The notes under the pieces: model-generated
Databases searched by the model: none
Told to the model about the DNA's origin: nothing
The model's input: the letters and a program-made list of their open reading frames with translations, nothing else
Part shown: positions 1 through 5,508 of the stretch, in pieces
Layout of the letters: each line of letters opens with the position of its first letter
Position numbering within the stretch: position 1 is the stretch's first letter
Source: Nostoc sp. T09
Lineage (GTDB): Bacteria > Cyanobacteriota > Cyanobacteriia > Cyanobacteriales > Nostocaceae
DNA length: 41,980 nt
NCBI RefSeq assembly: GCF_002154695.1
Contig: NZ_MTAV01000017.1
Coordinates: 1 to 41,980, forward strand
Direction of reading: 5' to 3'
Program-made: the position numbers and the translations under genes

Positions 1-105
1 TTCGGACACTACATTTGCCGTTTCGGACACTACATTTGCCGTTTCGGACACTACATTTGCTATTTCAGATACTACAATTGCTATTTCGGAGACTACAATT
101 GCTAA
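1..105. repeat. Tandem 21-bp repeat, five copies
   Basis: Five consecutive 21-bp units run from the window edge to about 105. The first three are nearly identical and the last two have diverged. The array probably continues to the left of the window. There are no spacers, so it is not a CRISPR. Differences between copies are mostly third-position changes when read in the frame starting at base 2, which suggests the array is translated (see the overlapping partial CDS). Confidence 0.9.
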
Positions 106-187
106 TTGCGTTTATCTTGAAACAATTGAGAGACACAGACAGACGAGTAAAAACACAGATATAGTCCCAATCAATGCGAGTAATTAA
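2..187 (+). CDS. 3' end of a possible heptapeptide-repeat protein (partial)
   Basis: An open frame enters from the left edge and stops at a TAA at 185-187. It reads as SDTTFAV-type heptapeptides (SDTTFAV twice, then SDTTFAI, SDTTIAI, SETTIAN), followed by a short polar tail ending NASN. All three forward frames are open across the repeat, because 21 is a multiple of three. Only this frame turns the inter-copy substitutions into silent (TCG/TCA, GAC/GAT, GCC/GCT) or conservative (Phe/Ile, Val/Ile, Asp/Glu) changes. That is the evidence for coding. The start lies outside the window and no function can be named. The alternative is a non-coding minisatellite. Confidence 0.4.
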   Translation, partial: SDTTFAVSDTTFAVSDTTFAISDTTIAISETTIANCVYLETIERHRQTSKNTDIVPINASN

Positions 188-262
188 ATCAACAAAACTA
201 CTCATCTCAGTCGTAAAGGTACTCCACTATGTTGAAAGAGAACTATTCTAGGAGTATCTCCC

Positions 263-691
263 ATGACTGTGACAACTCGCGGTTCGGCTGCTGTGGAAAA
301 AGCTCAACGTCGTCTTGCCTTGCTAAAATCCATTAATGAGAATCTGGATTTAGGACACGGATTAACCATTGAAGCCTATACTCGCCTAATTGATAATACC
401 CGTGCTGTTGTGGAAGCACATAATACGCTGTTGTCTAATCTTGAAGAATCGCGTAAGACAGCCACCCAGATGGACAAAGCGCTTTCGGAACTTTCAGAAC
501 GGATGCTGAGTGGAGTTGCAACTGTCTACGGTAAAAACAGCATGGAGTATGCTAAAGCAGGTGGTTCTAATCGCAAGCGGGGTAATAAAAAATTGACTTC
601 GCAAGTTCCTCCGGTTGTAGAGGTTCCCGCTACTCAACCCGTCCCAACTGCAATTTTACAGGAGCCAACTAACGGGCGAGTCAAGAATTAG
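263..691 (+). CDS. Conserved cyanobacterial hypothetical protein, coiled-coil-like
   Basis: The 142-residue protein begins at ATG 263 behind a GGAG ribosome-binding site. Residues about 10-85 are predicted helical and rich in Leu, Glu, Lys and Gln, with a heptad feel around residues 40-80. A GKNSMEYAKAGG segment follows at about 90-101, then a basic patch (NRKRGNKK) and a Pro/Val-rich disordered tail. I recall similar short proteins with a YGKNS.EY..AGG signature from other cyanobacteria, but no function. No signal peptide or membrane segment is visible. It stands alone, with 167 bp to the next gene, and two HIP1 sites sit just downstream (around 713 and 733). Confidence 0.7.
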   Translation: MTVTTRGSAAVEKAQRRLALLKSINENLDLGHGLTIEAYTRLIDNTRAVVEAHNTLLSNLEESRKTATQMDKALSELSERMLSGVATVYGKNSMEYAKAGGSNRKRGNKKLTSQVPPVVEVPATQPVPTAILQEPTNGRVKN

Positions 692-794
692 TATTGAATA
701 TCTACATTAAGCGATCGCCTGTGGTGGAAAAGCGATCGCTTGATTCATCGAATAACTACCAAACAATAATAACCAAACCCGATGCACTGATGTT

Positions 795-851
795 TTAGTC
801 GCAGGTCAATACCTGTACAACATCACCTTTACTATCTATGACATATTTCAT
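795..851 (-). pseudogene. Tiny remnant ORF downstream of the antitoxin-like gene
   Basis: Only 6 bp after the stop of the antitoxin-like gene (858-1091, minus), an 18-codon frame starts at ATG 849-851. It reads MKYVIDSKGDVVQVLTCD and then stops. The spacing is what one expects of a toxin-antitoxin partner. The start looks like that of short Phd-like antitoxins or, less likely, of a PIN-type toxin. It is far too short to fold as either. I read it as a truncated leftover or a chance ORF. Confidence 0.2.
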
Positions 852-857
852 AAATAC

Positions 858-1091
858 TTATGACCAGTCTAAGCCATCTTCGCTATCGCCATTAAATTCA
901 GCAATTTCAAAATCTGCTTCTGTTGACTGTTGATTTCCAGCAAACATCCCAAACTGCATGGGTTGCTTTTTTATTTGCTCTTTTTTTGACTCTAAAAAAG
1001 TGATAATAACACGGCTTTCTGAAATATCTTTAGGTAATTCTGTAAGTTCTATTTGACCGTGTTTATACAATCCTTCAATTGATTGCAACAT
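858..1091 (-). CDS. Small antitoxin-like protein, orphan
   Basis: This is a 77-residue acidic protein starting at ATG 1091. The N-terminal part (residues 1-33: IEGLYKHGQIELTELP... SRVIITFL) has the beta-hairpin pattern of small AF2212/DUF104-like and related antitoxins common in cyanobacteria. The C-terminal half (MQFGMFAG, then EADFEIAEFNGD) resembles the toxin-wrapping tails of such antitoxins. No intact toxin gene follows: only an 18-codon remnant lies downstream, and the upstream neighbour is divergent. The role as an antitoxin is inferred from sequence style and context only. Confidence 0.55.
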   Translation of the reverse strand: MLQSIEGLYKHGQIELTELPKDISESRVIITFLESKKEQIKKQPMQFGMFAGNQQSTEADFEIAEFNGDSEDGLDWS

Positions 1092-1182
1092 AATTTTGAC
1101 TGTGTTTAAATTTATTGTATATAGGCAATAAATTAAGACTCAATTGCCGATAAACTAAAGATAAGAATGTAGGAGAGGCGGA

Positions 1183-1530
1183 TTGAAACTGCCGAATTAT
1201 GAACGGGCAGTTGTGCCACAGCGAAAAATTACTGAGTATCTATTGTCCTCAACTCACCCCGATGGGCGCAGCAAGGAAAAGTTTTTCACTGCGTTTGGTT
1301 TTTCAGTAGATGATTGGGAAACTCTTGCTCATGCATTACTAAATCATGTTGTTGATAACGATGTTACAAAGATTGAAGATTCACCATTCGGAACTCGATA
1401 TGCTGTAGAAGGTACACTGCTTTCACCGGATGGCAGAAACCCTTTGATTCTTTCGGCTTGGTTTATAGAAACTGGGGAAACTATTCCTAAGTTTGTTACT
1501 TCATACCCACTGAAACGTAGAGAAGAATGA
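1183..1530 (+). CDS. DUF6883-like protein
   Basis: The 115-residue protein starts with TTG at 1183, preceded by AGGAGAGG at a good distance. The nearest upstream ATG is followed at once by a stop, so TTG is the only sensible start. The opening KLPNYERAVVP..KITEYLLSS followed by HPDGRSKEKFFTAFGF matches the pattern I know for DUF6883 (KLPN...A.V...K...YLL...HP.G..KA..F...GF). DUF6883 proteins are often found alone or as the last domain of larger polymorphic-toxin-like proteins. It overlaps the next gene by ATGA (1527-1530), so the two are translationally coupled. Function unknown. Confidence 0.65.
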   Translation: MKLPNYERAVVPQRKITEYLLSSTHPDGRSKEKFFTAFGFSVDDWETLAHALLNHVVDNDVTKIEDSPFGTRYAVEGTLLSPDGRNPLILSAWFIETGETIPKFVTSYPLKRREE

Positions 1531-1751
1531 TTCAAGAACTTGATAGGGTTATTCTGACTAGCGATCTCCCAGAATATAGTTTAGAACAGGGTGATATAGG
1601 TACAGTTGTTTTAGTACATCAGGGTGGCAAAGGATATGAGGTTGAATTTGTCACATTGGATGGCGAGACTGTGGCAATTGTTTCACTTCACAGCATACAA
1701 GTACGTCCCATTGGTAGAAGAGAAATTGCGCGATCGCGCGTGATGAATTAA
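1527..1751 (+). CDS. DUF4926-like protein
   Basis: This 74-residue protein has its start codon overlapping the stop of the DUF6883-like gene (ATGA). The sequence pattern ELDRVILTSDLPEYSLEQGDIG, GTVV.VH..G.GYEVEFV and a late V..HSIQVRP is that of DUF4926, a small SH3-like beta-barrel family. DUF6883 and DUF4926 genes are frequently adjacent in cyanobacteria. Whether they form an effector/immunity or toxin/antitoxin pair is not established. A HIP1-like GCGCGATCGCGCG overlaps the 3' end. Confidence 0.7.
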   Translation: MIQELDRVILTSDLPEYSLEQGDIGTVVLVHQGGKGYEVEFVTLDGETVAIVSLHSIQVRPIGRREIARSRVMN

Positions 1752-1808
1752 TGCGAACAGTGCAATCGCACGTCCTACATCAACCTTCTTGAGTGTAGAG
1801 TAAATAGT

Positions 1809-2105
1809 TCACAAGCTATAATTGCGTAGGCGTAGCCCGCCGTAGGCATCGCTTACAGTCCGACTGGAATATATCTCATCAATAATTTCTTCTGCTGTGC
1901 GTGTATCTTCCCAGCTTCCGAAAGTTTCTAAAAAAGCTTGTGGTGGATGTTTCGCTTGTGTTGGTTCATTTGGTAAATCCTCTTGTTCTAGCTTCTGTGT
2001 CTCTTGTTGAAGCACCTTATGAACAATTTTGACGATTAAAGCTTCTAAGTCTGCTACTGTGAGAACACTTAAAGGCTGCTCAGATTTAGGTTGGGAGTTT
2101 TCCAT
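1809..2105 (-). CDS. Small antitoxin-like hypothetical protein with repeat-derived C-terminus
   Basis: I choose ATG 2105 (MENSQPKSEQPLSVLT), giving 98 residues. A TTG at 2153 in the same frame would add 16 residues, and neither has a clear ribosome-binding site. A helical segment VADLEALIVKIVHKVLQQE (about 17-35) is followed by a charged linker and the signature AFLETFGSWEDTRTAEEIIDEIYSSR, typical of small cyanobacterial proteins that sit next to PIN-type toxins. No toxin is adjacent. The last ~12 residues (AYGGLRLRNYSL) are encoded by a dispersed Nostoc-type repeat (1824-1855), so the natural C-terminus has been replaced. A degenerate second copy of the 3' half lies at 2169-2306. Confidence 0.5.
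   Translation of the reverse strand: MENSQPKSEQPLSVLTVADLEALIVKIVHKVLQQETQKLEQEDLPNEPTQAKHPPQAFLETFGSWEDTRTAEEIIDEIYSSRTVSDAYGGLRLRNYSL
1824..1855. repeat. Short dispersed cyanobacterial repeat inside a coding end
   Basis: A GC-rich partly self-complementary element starting GCGTAGGCGTAGCCCGCC and ending GGCATCGCTTAC. It belongs to a family I know to be scattered through Nostoc/Anabaena genomes. It lies in frame at the end of the gene at 1809-2105. The same element recurs at 2184-2215 with one mismatch. Confidence 0.75.
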
Positions 2106-2168
2106 AGAAAATATCTGGCTGTTGAACTCGATATTTTCATATTTTATCTGCAATAACTGTAAATTATT

Positions 2169-2306
2169 TCACAAGCTATAATTGCGTAGGCGTAGCCCGC
2201 CGTAGGCATCACTTACAGCCCGACTTAAATATATATCATCAATAATTTCTTCCGCTGTGCGTGTGTCCTCCCAGCTTCCGAAGGTTTCTAAAAATGCTTG
2301 TGGCGA
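2169..2306 (-). pseudogene. Truncated duplicate of the 3' half of the antitoxin-like gene
   Basis: This segment aligns without gaps to 1809-1946 at an offset of exactly 360 bp. Read on the minus strand it gives QAFLETFGSWEDTRTAEEII, then DDIYLSRAV, then the same repeat-derived SDAYGGLRLRNYSL and TGA. No start codon or N-terminal part precedes it, so it is a gene fragment. Both copies carry the dispersed repeat at the same place, so either the duplication came after the repeat insertion or gene conversion has acted. Confidence 0.75.
2184..2215. repeat. Second copy of the short dispersed repeat
   Basis: Same GC-rich element as at 1824-1855 (one base different), in the duplicated gene fragment 2169-2306. 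Confidence 0.75.
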
Positions 2307-2345
2307 GTTACACCTAAGTCCTCTCTCGACTCTAAAAATGGATAT

Positions 2346-2897
2346 TTAGTTAATTGCAACAGAAGATGTAATTAGCGATGATAGGAAATTAATTATTTCT
2401 TGTATTAATGGCTCTTGTTGTAATATTTTAATTTCTTCATCATTTATACTGTCAAATATTCTGGCACTTATTTGCTCATCATTTCCGAATACTGTCTTTA
2501 AAAATTCTTTTGGGCTACTTTTAGCTAACTGCCATTCTAAATCATTGAATTGGCGTTGTGCTATTTTCTCTATTAATGATTTATCGTGTAAAAATACAAT
2601 TTCTAATTGGGGAATTGCCAGAAAAATTTGATAAGGGATTCCAGATGATGCCTGATTTAATACATAATTAATTAAATCATGTCTTTCAAATATTTGAGAT
2701 TCGTTATCTGTACCTGCATCTAAGACAAGAGCAACAGGTGTTTTCCGAGTAGCAAGCAGTGAACTAGCTAAAGAACGCGCTCTATAAGAACTTTCACCAG
2801 CTATAAATTTGATATCTTGACTTAAATTTTGTGGTAGTAATCTCTGTAAAATTTCTATATCTTTATCACTTTCTGTAATCATATATGCCAGGTTCAT
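2346..2897 (-). CDS. TOPRIM-like protein partnered with a nuclease
   Basis: 183 residues, start ATG 2897, overlapping the stop of the upstream nuclease gene by ATGA, so the two are translationally coupled. Features recalling a TOPRIM fold are an early acidic residue after a strand (YMITESDKD, E9), a hydrophobic strand ending in acidic residues (PVALVLDAGTDN, D60 and D64) and a later strand FLAIPQLEIVF with a conserved-looking E99. The C-terminal ~70 residues are helical. No transmembrane segment is seen. TOPRIM proteins of this small type occur beside nucleases in bacterial defence loci. Here the assignment rests on pattern reading alone and could be wrong. Base composition is A+T-rich. Confidence 0.5.
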   Translation of the reverse strand: MNLAYMITESDKDIEILQRLLPQNLSQDIKFIAGESSYRARSLASSLLATRKTPVALVLDAGTDNESQIFERHDLINYVLNQASSGIPYQIFLAIPQLEIVFLHDKSLIEKIAQRQFNDLEWQLAKSSPKEFLKTVFGNDEQISARIFDSINDEEIKILQQEPLIQEIINFLSSLITSSVAIN

Positions 2898-3445
2898 GAT
2901 GAAATCTCCGTTGTAATGTCGTAATTAGGGATACATTTTTGCACACAGATACGATATTTTTTGACTAGGAATTTACATATACATTTATTGGTTAGTGAAT
3001 ATTCAATTTCTTTTCCTCCCCACAATAGAATAGTTTGAGGTGCTACAAATCCAGTTAATGTTACTGCTGCTTCTGTAAATCCACTGCAACTAAACACGCT
3101 ACCAATAGCTGCTGCTGGCCTTCGTAGTAGTTGATTTCGTAGCTTTGCTATGGGTTCAATATTCACTTCTTTAGTAGTGTCCTTACATTCTATCAAGCAG
3201 GCTAGACTGTCTGTATATACCACTCCATCGATTTGTTCTACAACTTTATCTTGAATTGTTACAGTATAAGGCCAAGCCACTTCAGAACCATCTAATTGGA
3301 ATGCGCGTAAAACTAAATATTCTAATGCTTTACCTTCATCCCAAAAGTTTGAGGTGTTTTTTGCTTTAATTTCTGACCATAATATCATTAAGTCATCCCA
3401 GCTATAGGTGATAATTCTTGCTTGATATTCTGCATCTGTAGCCAT
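2894..3445 (-). CDS. PD-(D/E)XK (Mrr-like) restriction-endonuclease-type protein
   Basis: 183 residues from ATG 3445. A helix containing E42 (EGKALEYLVLRAF) is followed by the catalytic-looking series D73 (QIDGVV) and E86-C87-K88 (LACLIECKD), matching the D...ExK core of PD-(D/E)XK nucleases. Then comes IEPIAKLRNQLLRRPA, a helix common in Mrr/type IV-like nucleases. After that a hydrophobic part (TILLWGGKEIEYSL) closes the domain. It is the first gene of a two-gene unit with the TOPRIM-like protein. A DNA-cleaving role and phage or foreign-DNA defence are inferred. No methyltransferase or specificity subunit is nearby, which argues against a classical type I-III system. Confidence 0.65.
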   Translation of the reverse strand: MATDAEYQARIITYSWDDLMILWSEIKAKNTSNFWDEGKALEYLVLRAFQLDGSEVAWPYTVTIQDKVVEQIDGVVYTDSLACLIECKDTTKEVNIEPIAKLRNQLLRRPAAAIGSVFSCSGFTEAAVTLTGFVAPQTILLWGGKEIEYSLTNKCICKFLVKKYRICVQKCIPNYDITTEISS

Positions 3446-3540
3446 GATTGCATTTGAAGTTTAGTAAGCTGTTAAAGATTTTACTCATATTACATTCTTA
3501 CCATAGCCATACTATTTGATTTGTAAAAATAACCAGACTC

Positions 3541-3573
3541 AGATCCCCGACTTCTCCAAGAAGTCGGGGATCT
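3541..3573. repeat. 33-bp REP-type palindrome (copy 1)
   Basis: AGATCCCCGACTTCT and its exact complement form a 15-bp stem around a 3-nt loop. The same palindrome occurs at 35798-35830 and, degenerate, at 36457-36494, on either side of a REP-associated tyrosine transposase. Here it sits 95 bp upstream of the start of the nuclease operon and could also work as a terminator or transcription barrier. Confidence 0.9.
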
Positions 3574-3643
3574 TGTTGTTCACGAATGATTTAGAATGGC
3601 TACAATTTGCAGAGTGACGCTACTTATAATCAAGCACTCTCTT

Positions 3644-3722
3644 GTAGGTTAGGTTGAACGAAGTGAAAGCCAACATTGACAAAGTTTTCAGATGTTGGCT
3701 TTCGTTCCTCAACCCAACCTAC
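3644..3722. mobile_element. MITE-like fold-back element
   Basis: The left arm (3644-3676, beginning GTAGGTTAGGTTGA) and right arm (3692-3722, ending CAACCCAACCTAC) are inverted copies with small indels and a short loop. Elements with GTAGGTTGGGTTGAGGAACGA ends are frequent in cyanobacterial intergenic DNA. No coding capacity. Together with the palindrome at 3541 it fills most of the gap 3446-3848; nothing else was seen there. Confidence 0.75.
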
Positions 3723-3848
3723 GTCTGTAGCTTGCGCTCCCGCTAAGTATCTTAATCACGATTAGTAGAGTAAACAAAATAACTAGCGCAAACTTGCTAT
3801 CTACGTATATAATTATTATCCAGCCTCTAAACAAAAATATTTATACAT

Positions 3849-5372
3849 ATGCCTATATTACTCAATGATTTCAATGGTGATTCATTACTAACAGTCATAG
3901 AAAATCAAGTGAGATTGGCTAGCAGCAATAATAATTTTGACTGGATATTCTATGCAATGACTTGTTACTTTAAGCAAGAAGCAACCGAAAAGTTGGCAAA
4001 GAAAATAAATGATATTCTCGGTAATAAATTGTTTGGTTTTCACATACTCATCGATAAAGACGAATGGTTCAAAGAATCTTTAAATGACAAACTATATCTT
4101 GAAAATTTAAGTAATATAACAAAATTATCTATAGATGATATTTCTTTAATACCAATATCTGCCAAAAATAACAAGCTTTTTCACAGTAAATCATATGCGC
4201 TCATACATTCTAGTGACAAAAATATTGATAATTATAAAGGCTTTGCTTTTGTAACTTCTGGTAATTTAACCAATGCTGGTTTAGAAAAAAATATTGAAAT
4301 AGGTCACATCGTATATGACAATGATTCACTCAGAAACTTTACGGATATATTTTTCTATCTTAAAGAGAACTATACTTTATCTGAGGAAGACTTAGCTGAA
4401 CAAAAAGAATTTATGCTTGCTTTTAATCTGCTATCAAATGGCAGCTTTTACCATCAGTGGCAACAACAACATCAAATAGATTTGAAATTCCGTTTAAAGC
4501 TTTCTGCCGAAGAGAAAAAAAGAAGAAGAAATAAAACCAATAGACCAGAAATTGATTTAGGATATGATATAGATCAAGAGACTGAAAGCTTTTCGAGAGA
4601 CCCAATCAATATAGAATTATTTTTTAATAAATTTCCTAAACCTATTCCAGACAAATTCTTAGGAACATATAGCATAGATACTCTATTGGGTAAATGGGTT
4701 CCAAATAAAATTAGTGAGTTAATCGAAGCTGAATTAAATAATACAACTAATATATATATTCAAATTTTTAAAGAAAATATAACACAAAACATGGATACAT
4801 ATTTAAAAGAGTTAAAATCTGATATTGATTATTTGAAAGCAAGAGACATTATTGATTGGAATGATGAACATAATCGTAATGCGATACCTAAATGGGAAAA
4901 ACGAGTTACACAAATTTATCAAGACCAAAATCTAATAAAATTATTGCTTTGGAAATATGAAAAAATACCTGTAGTTATAAATTCAATAGAAGAACGTACT
5001 TTAATACTGACACTTTATCAAAGGCTAAAAAATTTGTATAATCCTAGTATAAAACGTAATGGTGTAGGTAAAATTTTATCAGAGAACGAACACGATAATT
5101 TAAATAAATATTTTAATGAATTCTTCAAAGAGATAGTTAACAAAGCAGAAGAAGAATTAAAAAATAATAAATTAAGCGATTTATATAAACCAGATAATAA
5201 AAGAAAAAATTTTTGTGCAATAGTAAATCCTGGTAATCAGATAGTTACTGGCGTTTTTATTAGATTAATTTTTTACCCAGATAGAGGATTTACTTATAAA
5301 ACTTCCGAAAATAGCGAAGAAAAATTCTGTCCAATAGAAAATTTGGTAACATTCAAAATAATAAACAGTTAG
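3849..5372 (+). CDS. Phospholipase-D-superfamily nuclease-like protein
   Basis: 507 residues from ATG 3849. The N-terminal ~165 residues form one PLD-type half-domain: FYAMTCYF strand, then the HxK motif LFHSKSYAL (H112, K114), then FVTSGNLTNAGLEKNIEIG (S137, N139, E150), the usual SGN-T..G...N.E continuation. Only one HxK is present, as in dimeric BfiI-like or DrmC-like enzymes. The remaining ~340 residues are Lys/Asn/Glu-rich and unrecognised, with a basic patch AEEKKRRRNK near 220. The gene is visibly A+T-richer than its neighbours and rich in AAA/AAT/ATA codons, a sign of transfer. Next to a nuclease/TOPRIM pair, a defence role is likely but inferred. Confidence 0.6.
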   Translation: MPILLNDFNGDSLLTVIENQVRLASSNNNFDWIFYAMTCYFKQEATEKLAKKINDILGNKLFGFHILIDKDEWFKESLNDKLYLENLSNITKLSIDDISLIPISAKNNKLFHSKSYALIHSSDKNIDNYKGFAFVTSGNLTNAGLEKNIEIGHIVYDNDSLRNFTDIFFYLKENYTLSEEDLAEQKEFMLAFNLLSNGSFYHQWQQQHQIDLKFRLKLSAEEKKRRRNKTNRPEIDLGYDIDQETESFSRDPINIELFFNKFPKPIPDKFLGTYSIDTLLGKWVPNKISELIEAELNNTTNIYIQIFKENITQNMDTYLKELKSDIDYLKARDIIDWNDEHNRNAIPKWEKRVTQIYQDQNLIKLLLWKYEKIPVVINSIEERTLILTLYQRLKNLYNPSIKRNGVGKILSENEHDNLNKYFNEFFKEIVNKAEEELKNNKLSDLYKPDNKRKNFCAIVNPGNQIVTGVFIRLIFYPDRGFTYKTSENSEEKFCPIENLVTFKIINS

Positions 5373-5414
5373 AGATATTTAGATAATTATTTTATTGATA
5401 AATCTCTAACCGAG

Positions 5415-5474
5415 AAAGGCAGATATTAGCTAAAAATGAGAAATATTTCATTTCTATATAAAATATCTGCCTTT
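5415..5474. terminator. Probable bidirectional terminator
   Basis: A perfect 13-bp inverted repeat (AAAGGCAGATATT at 5415-5427, complement at 5462-5474) lies between two convergent genes. The 34-nt interior has a further AGAAATATTTCATTTCT hairpin. Adenine/thymine-rich flanks fit termination in both directions. Confidence 0.55.
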
Positions 5475-5508
5475 ATGAAGGCTAAAGAGGCTAACTAAAA
5501 ACGCAGCC

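Noticed and set aside
1-105. Direct repeats that might be a CRISPR array
   Set aside because: The 21-bp units follow each other with no spacers; this is a tandem minisatellite.
1344-1535. Minus-strand 63-codon frame
   Set aside because: It lies entirely antisense to the DUF6883-like gene, which has a good ribosome-binding site and a recognised pattern.
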